The notes under the pieces were generated by a model. It searched no databases and was not told where the DNA came from. It worked only from the letters and a program-made list of their open reading frames with translations. Positions 32,915 through 40,108 of a DNA stretch of 64,000 nucleotides are shown in pieces (position 1 is the stretch's first letter; every line of letters starts with the position of its first letter). This stretch comes from PXRE01 sp964435625 (GTDB lineage Archaea > Halobacteriota > Halobacteria > Halobacteriales > PXRE01): contig CAYTAG010000001.1 in NCBI GenBank assembly GCA_964435625.1, forward strand, positions 1-64,000. The letters are read 5' to 3'. Both the position numbers and the translations under genes were made by a program.

Positions 32915-33961
32915 ATGTCTCGCGCATCTTCCAGGACGGCTAGCCGCCCAGCTCACTGCGCCGACTACGTGGCGTTCACCGGCCGGGCGCCGTTCGCGCT
33001 CGACGCCTACCAGCTGGGCTTCGCGCCCGGCATCCGCGAGGACTACCGCCTCCGACAGCACCGCTACCCCACGCTCGACCTCCCGGTCTACATGCTCGAC
33101 AACGACTTTCGGGACCCCGACCCCGAGCGGTTCGCCGCCCGCGCCCGCGAGGTCAACCCTCGGGTGGCGGTCGTGGGCGACGCCGTCGACGCCGCGGCCA
33201 TGCGGGACCTCGTGGCGCTGGCCCGCGACCTCCAGCGCGAGGACGTCGTCGACGACCCGGTGGTGGTCCCGAAGTCCGTCGACGCGCTCGACGTCGTCCC
33301 CACGGACATGATCGTCGGCTACCCCGTGGGCTACTCCGACCGGACGGCGCCGGACTACTCCCGGCCCGGCGACTGGGCCGGCCGGCGCGTTCACGTGCTG
33401 GGCGGGACGCCGCCGACGGCCTGGCGGGCGATCCAGGACCTCACGGGGGCGCCGAAGCCGGGCGAGTCCCTGGCGGCGTTCGGCGCCGGCCACGGCGGCC
33501 ACGACGTCGACGTCGTGGGCCTGGACTACAACGGCATCTTCGGGGTCGCCCAGAAGGGGGAGTTTTGGCACCGCGAGCGGCCCCACTGGCGGCGTGCGGA
33601 CGATCTCTCGCTGCGGGGGACCGTCCGGCGGGGCCTCCAACAGATCCGCGCCTACTGGCGCGAGCGCGGTGTCTGGCCGGCCGAGCGTCCAGTGGGGCCG
33701 GTCGACGCGGTCCTCGACGACCCGACGCCCGCGGACGTCGACGTCCGGGTCTGCCCGCGCTGCGGGCGGCGGCCCGACCTCGAGGCCGCTGATACGGAGG
33801 TGGTCGCCTACGACGATGGCCAGGTACGGGCGTTCTGCGGAAACCGGTGCCGGCAGTGGGCAGAACTCCACGACGGCCTGGTGCCGCTCGATCCCGTTGC
33901 GGCGTCCGCCGCGCTGCATGAGTCCGACCGTCGACGAGAAAAGTGGGTTGGCCCAGCGTAG
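32915..33961 (+). CDS. TIM-barrel protein, tRNA-guanine/DNA deazaguanine transglycosylase (TGT/DpdA)-like candidate
   Basis: 348 residues. Successive strands and turns read VYMLDNDF (48-55), NPRVAVVGDAV (73-83), DDPVVVPKSVDAL (105-117), TDMIVGYPVGYSD (122-134), RRVHVLGGTPPTAWRAI (151-167) and DVVGLDYNGIFGVAQKGEFWH (191-210). The HVLGG-TPPxxWxxI then VGLDYN order parallels the late barrel strands of TGT-fold proteins (MGVG-x-P...vDMFDS). A C-terminal zinc site CPRCG...CGNRC (about 275-307) follows. In phages, DpdA relatives insert 7-deazaguanines into DNA. Reaction inferred; a haloarchaeal family of unknown function is the fallback. Confidence 0.55.
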   Translation: MSRASSRTASRPAHCADYVAFTGRAPFALDAYQLGFAPGIREDYRLRQHRYPTLDLPVYMLDNDFRDPDPERFAARAREVNPRVAVVGDAVDAAAMRDLVALARDLQREDVVDDPVVVPKSVDALDVVPTDMIVGYPVGYSDRTAPDYSRPGDWAGRRVHVLGGTPPTAWRAIQDLTGAPKPGESLAAFGAGHGGHDVDVVGLDYNGIFGVAQKGEFWHRERPHWRRADDLSLRGTVRRGLQQIRAYWRERGVWPAERPVGPVDAVLDDPTPADVDVRVCPRCGRRPDLEAADTEVVAYDDGQVRAFCGNRCRQWAELHDGLVPLDPVAASAALHESDRRREKWVGPA

Positions 33962-34084
33962 ACCGGAGCAGCCCCGGGATAAGCGAAGGTCAAGTTGTAA
34001 CGCGCTCGGCTACCGTTATTAGAAATATATCTGAGAGGCTCATTTAGGCTCAGTATCCGTCTGAGGAGGATTGCGTTCGCCGTT

Positions 34085-34633
34085 TTAGTACTCGTTGCCC
34101 CATCGGGCGTCGGCGGCCAGTACCCCAACAAAAAGCTCCAAAAAGATGAGTACTAGACCAAAGCTAGAGTCAGGCATCATAAGTATCAGCGCTACCGGCA
34201 CCGCGATCAGAATGGGAATAGCAAGCAACATGAGCTTAAGGCGTCCCGTCATCTCATAGGATATCCAGCTGAATACGAATTGACGTGTGCTGTATGGCTC
34301 TTTAATCTCCCATTCACCGTCGTCGGGATATACCAACAGTTCATCGCCGATCAGATGTTGGATGTTCCCCGGCTCGTAGCCGTAGGATTCGGCCAGCCGC
34401 GCGAAGAAAAACGACGCATTCCAGGGCATGGGTTTATCGAATGTATAGGATTCTTCTTCGCCGTTTGGTAGTTTGGCTTCGAGCATAATCTCGTCGCTAT
34501 CGTGCTCTTCCACCTGCGTAATTTCCGCCTTGACGTACTTATCCTGAACCGTTTTAGAGTGTAGTTCCAACAACTCCTCGGACAGTTCCTCGGCAGCATC
34601 CGACGTATCGATTGTTTGTTCAAGATCGGTCAT
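34085..34633 (-). CDS. Membrane protein with acidic cytoplasmic domain
   Basis: 182 residues from ATG 34633, nine bases after a GGAG. Residues 1-130 are soluble (ITQVEEHDSDEIMLEAKLP; PMPWNASFFFARLAESYGYEPGN), followed by two helices (about 131-152 and 155-175). GC is lower than in neighbours. Overlaps the AbrB-like gene before it by 14 bases, so the two are coupled. Confidence 0.75.
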   Translation of the reverse strand: MTDLEQTIDTSDAAEELSEELLELHSKTVQDKYVKAEITQVEEHDSDEIMLEAKLPNGEEESYTFDKPMPWNASFFFARLAESYGYEPGNIQHLIGDELLVYPDDGEWEIKEPYSTRQFVFSWISYEMTGRLKLMLLAIPILIAVPVALILMMPDSSFGLVLIFLELFVGVLAADARWGNEY

Positions 34634-34811
34634 TGTCATGTTCTCCATTGATATGCAGCATCAACGTCTCGCGGTCAACTATTTCCCATTCGATGCGTGA
34701 CCCGTCAAGCCCCAGCGACTCTGCCAGTCCCTTTGGAACGGTAGTCGTGTACTGCGCTTCGATGCCATCATCACGCTCACGCTCGGTCTTGGTTATGGTG
34801 GTCTGAGGCAT
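34620..34811 (-). CDS. AbrB/SpoVT-type DNA-binding protein
   Basis: 63 residues from ATG 34811; an ATG at 34832 is possible. The pattern AQYTTTVPKGLAESLGLDGSRIEWEIVDRETLMLHI is the swapped-hairpin AbrB fold seen in antitoxins and transition regulators, broken here by the usual P-KGLAESLGL turn. Partner gene 34085-34633 is a membrane protein rather than a recognised toxin. Confidence 0.78.
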   Translation of the reverse strand: MPQTTITKTERERDDGIEAQYTTTVPKGLAESLGLDGSRIEWEIVDRETLMLHINGEHDNDRS

Positions 34812-35044
34812 ATTATATGTGATATCACCCATAGAAGCACTAATAGGTTTCCGTGCATCGGGGGCCTCTACGACCGAGACGCCGCGCGGGCGGACCACGT
34901 GGGGCTGGCGTGATCGGCGCCGGCGGCGCGGGCGAGCAACGCGCCCGAGGGCCGTGGGCGGCAGCGACCGGACCGACGCCAGCGCCGGCGTCGACGCCAC
35001 TGCCGAGCGAAACACCGTTATGGCCGGCGACCGAACGCCCACGC

Positions 35045-35371
35045 ATGACCACGGCCGCTGCGTCGAACGGCCTCTCGGTCGACGAGCGGGTCGACCGCCT
35101 GGAGGACCTCGCAGAAGAGCGCTGGGGCGACCGCTGGACGATCTCCGTCGAGCGGTACGCGGACGGGGACGTCTCGACGCTGGCCTACTGCAGTCACGGG
35201 ACTGTGGATCGCGAGGACGTCGACGGCCCGGTCGTCGAAGTGGAACGCCTGCAGATCGACGCGGACGGCCGCGTGGGCTACGACCACGTTCACAAGCGGC
35301 GCGACGCGGTTGTGGCCGTCCTTGAGCGGGAGACGCTCGACGGCGGCGGCGACGAGGCCACCGACGCGTAG
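35045..35371 (+). CDS. Hypothetical acidic protein
   Basis: 108 residues from ATG 35045. A TATA-like TTATGG about 27 bases upstream (35017-35022) makes this a leaderless start. Helical N-terminus (VDERVDRLEDLAEERWG) and beta-rich core (WTISVERYADGDVSTLAYCSHG). No known family. Confidence 0.72.
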   Translation: MTTAAASNGLSVDERVDRLEDLAEERWGDRWTISVERYADGDVSTLAYCSHGTVDREDVDGPVVEVERLQIDADGRVGYDHVHKRRDAVVAVLERETLDGGGDEATDA

Positions 35372-35431
35372 CGCCCGGTCGCTTCGGGTCGCTTCTCCTA
35401 GGCAGTGCCGACGCGCACCCGGCGCGGACGT

Positions 35432-35447
35432 CACCAAAAAATTGGTG
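35432..35447. terminator. Hairpin between convergent genes
   Basis: CACCAA, four A, TTGGTG at 35432-35447 followed by TTT: a perfect 6-base stem lying between the rightward 108-residue gene and the leftward 54-residue gene. It can act in both directions. Confidence 0.5.
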
Positions 35448-35459
35448 TTTCCACGCCGC

Positions 35460-35624
35460 TTACTTTTGTGTGACCTCTCTGTGACAGTCCTCACAGAGTT
35501 GGTCGTACGTTTCGACCGTTCCGTCCGGCTGTTCCTCGCGGAAGTTGCCGGCGCGGAACCGCATGTCGTCGAGCGGCCCGTACCGTTTCTGGCACCGGTC
35601 GCAGGTCGTTTCGGTTGTCGGCAT
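35460..35624 (-). CDS. 54-residue zinc protein (TTCGGA regulon)
   Basis: ATG 35624 preceded by a full AGGAGGTGAG ribosome site. Product: TTCDRCQKRYGPLDDMRFR, then LCEDCHREVTQK; a CxxC...CxxC zinc site. Its promoter carries the TTCGGAT-N2-ATCCGAA palindrome. Function unknown. Confidence 0.8.
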   Translation of the reverse strand: MPTTETTCDRCQKRYGPLDDMRFRAGNFREEQPDGTVETYDQLCEDCHREVTQK

Positions 35625-35692
35625 GTTTTTCTCACCTCCTAAGGCGTTCCACCCGTCCGGGCTTCCCGCCTCAATTAGTAGTAATACCCTCT

Positions 35693-35721
35693 CCTACTTA
35701 ATACCTTCGGATCAATCCGAA
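35693..35721 (-). promoter_or_regulatory. TTCGGA operator and TATA, copy 1
   Basis: Leftward: palindrome TTCGGATTGATCCGAA (35706-35721) then GGTATTAAGTAGG (35693-35705), the TATA box. A long leader of about 70 bases ends in the ribosome site of the 54-residue gene. The same block occurs at 36301 and 36379. Confidence 0.75.
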
Positions 35722-35919
35722 AGTACTGTCTGGTAAAAGCGAAGGGGTTTGAAACGGGCGACGTCCACCGCCGACGGGCGCCCGTCCCTGCAGGGGCCGC
35801 CGCGCCAGCGCTGGCGAGATCGAGGCCGTGCCGCGGGCGACAGCCACACCACGCCCGGCGCGCTGGCGGCCGTTGTGCTGCCGCTAGCGGCCGCGTGGGC
35901 CGCGGGTTGACACCGGGGC
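35722..35919. other. GC-rich spacer without a gene
   Basis: About 200 bases, very GC-rich with short self-complementary runs (GCGCCAGCGCTGGCG, GCTAGCGGCC). No supported frame. The region follows the end of the 114-residue gene and may hold its terminator. Confidence 0.5.
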
Positions 35920-36264
35920 CTACACCCCAGGGTCGTCGTCCAGCGACCGGAGCGACGGCGGCAGCGCCGTCGGGTCCATCATCCAGGTGTAGTCCTGGAT
36001 GCGCGTCGGGGTCGGTTCGAGCGTCACGAACCGGCCCGTTTCACCGGCCCACTTGACCGGTGCGTAATCCGTTTCGGCCATCGCGCCGATCAGGAACCAC
36101 ACGCGGCCGGATTCGCCCTCGCGGGCGACGTTCTTCGCGAGCGTCGTCACGCGGGCGTACAGCGGTACGTCGTTGTCGACCGCGTCGAGATGCCAAAGGC
36201 GGGCGACGATGCGCGCCTTGTACTCGTCGTCGGTGTAGTGTTCGTAGTCGTCGTCGGTGGACAT
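35920..36264 (-). CDS. Hypothetical protein (TTCGGA regulon)
   Basis: 114 residues with a GGGAGGTGAG ribosome site seven bases before the ATG. Acidic N-terminus (DDDYEHYTDDEYKARIVARLWHL), then beta-rich region (RVWFLIGAMAETDYAPVKW). No cysteines. Behind copy 2 of the palindromic promoter. Confidence 0.78.
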   Translation of the reverse strand: MSTDDDYEHYTDDEYKARIVARLWHLDAVDNDVPLYARVTTLAKNVAREGESGRVWFLIGAMAETDYAPVKWAGETGRFVTLEPTPTRIQDYTWMMDPTALPPSLRSLDDDPGV

Positions 36265-36300
36265 TGGTTCTCACCTCCCACTTAGTCGTAACACGGCTAC

Positions 36301-36329
36301 CCACTTAATATCTTCGGACTAATCCGAAG
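36301..36329 (-). promoter_or_regulatory. TTCGGA operator and TATA, copy 2
   Basis: Leftward: CTTCGGA-TTAG-TCCGAAG (36312-36329) followed directly by ATATTAAGTGG (36301-36311). Same spacing between palindrome and TATA as copies 1 and 3. Confidence 0.75.
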
Positions 36330-36378
36330 GTAGATTCTGGTATATCCTGAGTGTGGTTCTGGTTGTGTGGTGAGTGCA

Positions 36379-36408
36379 TTCGGATACTCCCGAAGGTGTT
36401 AAGTAGGG
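36379..36408 (+). promoter_or_regulatory. TTCGGA operator and TATA, copy 3
   Basis: Rightward: TTCGGATACTCCCGAA (36379-36394, one mismatch in the second arm) followed by GGTGTTAAGTAGGG (36395-36408). It precedes the winged-helix gene by about 20 bases, so that gene is probably autoregulated and leaderless or short-leadered. Confidence 0.75.
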
Positions 36409-36429
36409 CCGGGAACAACTACTGCGTGT

Positions 36430-36861
36430 ATGCGAGAGCGCACCCCGCCGACGGACGAGGAATTGGAAGGTAGCGACCACCCGCCCGACGTCGACGCTCC
36501 GGAGGACGTCGAGGTCCTCGACAGCCCGGGGGACATGATCGAGCAGGACCCGCTCGTGCAGCTGTTCGGGGACGGCGCCCAGGTGAAGGTCCTGGCCGTG
36601 CTGTTGAACGCGATTGATCCGCTCAACCCGTCGACGATCCAGGAGCGGGCGGACATCCACCACGACACCTGGTACCGGGTCCGCGACGACCTCCTGGAGA
36701 CGGGCCTCGTCGAGGAGGTCGGGAGCGTCGGCAACTCCCCGATCTACGCCGTCCCCGATGAGGTGGTGGACCTGCGCGTGCAGTGGCTCCAGCAGACCCG
36801 CGACTGGACGGCCGGGGTCATGTACCACAACATGAACCCGCCGACTGAAATGGAAAAATGA
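36430..36861 (+). CDS. Winged-helix regulator, likely controller of the TTCGGA regulon
   Basis: 143 residues. An acidic N-terminal tail of about 45 residues precedes a winged helix: VKVLAVLLNAIDPLNPSTIQERAD, then DTWYRVRDDLLETGLVEEVGSVGNSPIYAVP. This is the common haloarchaeal MarR-like layout. It stands behind one of three identical operators, which suggests it binds them. The next gene starts within its stop (ATGA). Confidence 0.82.
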   Translation: MRERTPPTDEELEGSDHPPDVDAPEDVEVLDSPGDMIEQDPLVQLFGDGAQVKVLAVLLNAIDPLNPSTIQERADIHHDTWYRVRDDLLETGLVEEVGSVGNSPIYAVPDEVVDLRVQWLQQTRDWTAGVMYHNMNPPTEMEK

Positions 36862-37121
36862 CCTCCACGCGGTCGTTCGTCATCGCCAACTTGACCGGGG
36901 TCGCGGCGGTTTACGTCGTCGCCATCGCCACCGGCCTGGCCGCCTACGGTGCCACTCGCCTGCTGTCGCTCGGACATCTCCCCTCGTTGGTCGTCTCCAT
37001 GGCCGCGATCTGTGTCGGGGCAATCGCCGGGGCATACGGCGTCATCATGGCCAGCGTCCACGACCCGCCGGCCGACGACGACGTTGACGAGGCCGAAACC
37101 GAGGTCGCCCCCGACGAGTAG
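36858..37121 (+). CDS. Two-helix membrane protein
   Basis: 87 residues with helices at about 9-32 and 42-66 and an acidic tail. Coupled to the winged-helix gene by ATGA and abutting the next start. Possibly a membrane partner of the regulator. Confidence 0.75.
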   Translation: MTSTRSFVIANLTGVAAVYVVAIATGLAAYGATRLLSLGHLPSLVVSMAAICVGAIAGAYGVIMASVHDPPADDDVDEAETEVAPDE

Positions 37122-37379
37122 ATGATCCCCAGCAAGGTCGAGGCGGTTGTCCCGGACGCCCGCCGGCTTGCTGCCCACGGCCTCGCAGTCAGCCTGCTAC
37201 TCGTTGGGGCCGTTGCCGCCCTGTTTCTGCTCATCCGTGGCAGTCGAATTTCGTACCAGGAGGGGCTGACACTGGCCTCCGAGGCGCTCCTGTTCGGTCA
37301 CGCCATCGCGGCGATGGCCATCATCCTGATCGCCACGGTTCTCGGCCAGATCGTCCTGCAGGTCGCCGGCGTCGACTGA
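37122..37379 (+). CDS. Two-helix membrane protein
   Basis: 85 residues with helices at about 18-40 and 55-80. Starts immediately after the previous stop. Function unknown. It ends 160 bases before the convergent partition operon; that gap shows no clear gene. Confidence 0.75.
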   Translation: MIPSKVEAVVPDARRLAAHGLAVSLLLVGAVAALFLLIRGSRISYQEGLTLASEALLFGHAIAAMAIILIATVLGQIVLQVAGVD

Positions 37380-37541
37380 GCGCCGTCCCGGAGGTCGCCA
37401 TTTCTGGACGAGTTAAGAAGCGCACGGCGCCGTAGCGGTGAGTCGGCAGAAATATCGACGGGGAGAACGTTGGTCCACCGCGGGCCATCTGGTCCGCGGG
37501 TCGGAGTCGCCCTCGTAGGCGACTTCGGGGCTGGTCCTGCG

Positions 37542-38093
37542 TTACTCGCGTTCGAGGCGCCGGTTGACGACCTGCTCAGCGACGTCCTCGGCGTGGTTCT
37601 GGATGACGACCTTTGTCGCGTCGGAGATCTCGTTGTCCGTCGCGTCGCGGATACCGCGGTCACGAAGCTCTGGCTCAACCTCGAAGTCGAAGAAGTCCTC
37701 AAGGTCGTCCCAGGTCCCCGGCAGCGCGTACCGGGTCGTCCCCCGTACCTCGTCGCTCGTGATCGCGCGGCCAGCGTCCGCCGCCCGCTCGTAGCGGTCG
37801 CGGTCGTCCGTCGCCTCGCCGGCCGGTTCATCCCGTGAGGCGGGGTCGGGACCGGGGTCGAGGTCGCGGTCCGGCCGCTCGGTCGTCTGGCCCGGTTGCG
37901 TCTCGGTCGACGTCCCTGCAGTGTCGTCGGGGTCGGCCGTCCGGGCCCCCGTTTCGTCCTCGGAGGTCTCGACCGGGTCAGCAGAGTCGGCGGGCGTATC
38001 CGCCGAGGCCTCTGCAGGCGGGCTCTGCCCGTTCTGGTCGTCGTCCTCGGTTCCGCCGTCGTCTCCTCCGAGGTTAAACGGGTCTTCAGACAT
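37542..38093 (-). CDS. Partition partner protein (ParB-like by position)
   Basis: 183 residues. The first 115 are an acidic disordered tail; the rest (RGTTRYALPGTWDDLEDFF, then DATDNEISDATKVVIQNHAEDVAEQVVNR) is a compact helical domain. It overlaps ParA by eight bases and follows it, the place of the DNA-binding adaptor in plasmid parA loci. No HTH or RHH could be named with certainty. Confidence 0.65.
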   Translation of the reverse strand: MSEDPFNLGGDDGGTEDDDQNGQSPPAEASADTPADSADPVETSEDETGARTADPDDTAGTSTETQPGQTTERPDRDLDPGPDPASRDEPAGEATDDRDRYERAADAGRAITSDEVRGTTRYALPGTWDDLEDFFDFEVEPELRDRGIRDATDNEISDATKVVIQNHAEDVAEQVVNRRLERE

Positions 38094-39195
38094 TTGCCAC
38101 CTCGCTTTCGTCCTCGGTCACGGATTTGAACTGGTCCCCGCAGTCGGTGCATTTGCCGATCCGCAGCGGGTGGTCCTCGACGACAGCCCCGCAGTCCTTG
38201 CACCGCAGCTGCTCCGGTTGCCGGATCTCGTCGGTGATGCCGCCATGCTCGATGATGTCCGCCAGCTGGTCCAGCGGCCCGAGCAATTCGTTCTCAGGGT
38301 CGTGGTCGGACAGCGGTACCCTCGCATCGTACGCGTCGTCCAGGGCGACATTCTCCCGGAGTTGGGGGCGCAGATGCAGATCGCCGGATTCGACACGGTC
38401 CCAGTCCTCCTCAGGGATCCTGGCGAACGGTGGCACGTGGGCGTCCGCGACGTCGGCGGCGGTCACCCCCTCGGGGAGCGTCCCGTTTTCGGGATCCGCG
38501 CCATCCAGCCCCGCCAGCAGAAGACTCGCGAAGTAGTCGCTGGTGTTCATCGCCTTCAGGAGGTTCTGGTCCTGGGTCTCGATGTCGATCCGCTGGTTGA
38601 GCACTGTCGGCGTGGCCGCCAGGACGTTGACGTCGCGGCCGTAGTGGCGCAGGTGGCCGATGAGCTTCAGCATCACTCCCCGGAGTCCGGACACGGCCTG
38701 GGCGTTAGACTTCAGCGGCAAGATGACGTTCCCGGCCGCGACGGCCGCGTTCGTCACCAGTTCGGTGTTGGTCCCAGGCGTGTCGATCAGGATGAAATCG
38801 ACCTCGTCGCCCAGCAGCGGATCAACGAGGTTGATCCGCATCCGTTCGTCGCTCGCTCCCCGCACCGAGTTTAACCGGGAGTTGACGGCCTCCAGGTTGT
38901 GTGCGGGGATGATGCCGAACCCGTGGCCCGTCTCGCGGATGATCGTCCGCGGATCCTCTTCGTCGACGAGGACGGTCCCCAGGTCTGGCCCATCGACCTT
39001 GCGGTCGAAGAACCCGAAACTCAGGGACAGGTGGCCGTCCGGGTCGGTGTCGATGAGCAGCACGCGGTGGCCGCGGTTGGCGAGGCGTTCGGCAAGTTCC
39101 CGCGCCAGCGGGGTCTTGCCGAACCCGCCTTTGAACATTCCGAGCATCACTGCTCGCGATTCACCTGGGTCGGAGTCGGTGTCGTAGGCTTGCAT
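38086..39195 (-). CDS. parA: ParA-family partition ATPase with C-terminal zinc ribbon
   Basis: 369 residues. Deviant Walker A FKGGFGKTP (21-29) with Pro in place of the usual Thr/Ser after Lys-Thr, DTDPDGHLS (about 49-57), and Walker B DFILIDTPG (about 119-127). The C-terminus adds CKDCG...CTDCG (about 330-355), not part of standard ParA. A GGAGGAG ribosome site precedes the ATG. Repeat-rich DNA upstream fits a centromere. Moves or positions the replicon at division. Confidence 0.88.
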   Translation of the reverse strand: MQAYDTDSDPGESRAVMLGMFKGGFGKTPLARELAERLANRGHRVLLIDTDPDGHLSLSFGFFDRKVDGPDLGTVLVDEEDPRTIIRETGHGFGIIPAHNLEAVNSRLNSVRGASDERMRINLVDPLLGDEVDFILIDTPGTNTELVTNAAVAAGNVILPLKSNAQAVSGLRGVMLKLIGHLRHYGRDVNVLAATPTVLNQRIDIETQDQNLLKAMNTSDYFASLLLAGLDGADPENGTLPEGVTAADVADAHVPPFARIPEEDWDRVESGDLHLRPQLRENVALDDAYDARVPLSDHDPENELLGPLDQLADIIEHGGITDEIRQPEQLRCKDCGAVVEDHPLRIGKCTDCGDQFKSVTEDESEVANV

Positions 39196-39211
39196 GGTCT
39201 CCTCCGAAGTA

Positions 39212-39372
39212 GTTCAATTGATCCAATTGGTTCAACTGGTTCGCTTGAACCAATTGGTGTAAGTGAACTACTCCATACGACCCAGTTACTCCGAGTGGTT
39301 TGATAAAACCCTATGGTCTACCCCCGATTTGGTTTGAACCAATTAGTTCAATTGAACCGATTAACTGAATTG
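39212..39372. repeat. Iteron cluster upstream of parA, candidate centromere or origin
   Basis: Two clusters (39212-39262 and 39332-39372) of TTCAATTG / GAACCAATTGG elements in both orientations, for example ATCCAATTGGTTCAA, GAACCAATTGG, GAACCAATTAGTTC and TTCAATTGAACC. The stretch is far AT-richer than the flanks. A leftward TATA (GGTTTTATC, 39302-39310) for parA lies between the clusters. This is the layout of plasmid parS sites and also of replication iterons. Confidence 0.75.
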
Positions 39373-39461
39373 ACTGATTCGCATGATTCAGGCCATTCAA
39401 CTCAATCGGGTGGACTCGGCGGCCTCGAAGATTTATGAGAACGCCAGGGAAGAAGGGACGT

Positions 39462-39764
39462 ATGGCCGACGATACCTCGATCGTCGACTCGCTGCCGGAT
39501 GGTCCCGTTCCCGAGTCGTTCCTGAACGACCTCGAAGTGCTCGACCGGGTCGAGACGGCGATCCCGATGATGGTCGGCGTCGGCAAGGGCGACGAAGAAG
39601 GTGAGGATCCCGTCCACTCGATTGCCCTGCAGATCGACGACGCCCACGCGCTCGTCCACGATCCCGACATCGAAGGGTGGCGCGACCTCGGGCCGACCGA
39701 CTCTATCGACGAGGCGACGTTCCTGATCCAGCGGTTCCAGGAGGAGCAGTTCAACCTGCACTAA
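39462..39764 (+). CDS. Hypothetical acidic protein
   Basis: 100 residues from ATG 39462, with TATA ATTTATG at 39431-39437, so leaderless. Acidic, beta-rich core (HSIALQIDDAHALVHDPDIEGW) and terminal helix. Diverges from parA across the iterons and may be part of the maintenance locus. Confidence 0.75.
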   Translation: MADDTSIVDSLPDGPVPESFLNDLEVLDRVETAIPMMVGVGKGDEEGEDPVHSIALQIDDAHALVHDPDIEGWRDLGPTDSIDEATFLIQRFQEEQFNLH

Positions 39765-40023
39765 TTCTGCGGATGGTGTCGACGATCCGGATCAACCCGG
39801 CGGCCACGACGTAGATCGCCGCGTAGAGCGCCAGGAGTTCGAGCGCGGGGACCAGGAAGGCGACGTTCCCGCCCAGCGCCAGCAGGACCCAGGCCACGCG
39901 GTAGAGCCGGCTGGGCGCTGGCGCGTCGTCGTGAACGCCCCGGACCCGGCGCCAGGGGTCGAGGACGAGCGTGATCCACAACCATGCGAGGACAGACCTC
40001 GGGTCTTTCTTGTCTGGACCCAT
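39751..40023 (-). CDS. Two-helix membrane protein
   Basis: 90 residues; helices at about 42-60 and 62-84. Converges with and overlaps the rightward 100-residue gene by 14 bases. Function unknown. Confidence 0.7.
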   Translation of the reverse strand: MGPDKKDPRSVLAWLWITLVLDPWRRVRGVHDDAPAPSRLYRVAWVLLALGGNVAFLVPALELLALYAAIYVVAAGLIRIVDTIRRISAG

Positions 40024-40108
40024 ACGGGATCCCGACGGCGGACGGAGCCTTTAAACCCCGGACGTCGCAGCGGTCCTGATCGAGCGGAGACCACGTTTCC
40101 GGTGGACA

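Noticed and set aside
34085..34811. Toxin-antitoxin pair (AbrB-like plus following gene)
   Set aside because: The AbrB-like gene would suit an antitoxin, but its partner is a two-helix membrane protein without PIN, RelE, MazF or other toxin motifs.
37380..37541. In-frame open stretch after the ParB-like stop codon (about 42 codons)
   Set aside because: It reads EVAYEGDSDPRTRWPAVDQR but has no start; readthrough or a split tail is possible but not supported by anything else.
39212..39372. CRISPR-like or transposon-end reading of the AATTGG repeats
   Set aside because: Units are short, in both orientations and irregularly spaced, and lie directly before parA, which fits a centromere or iterons better.
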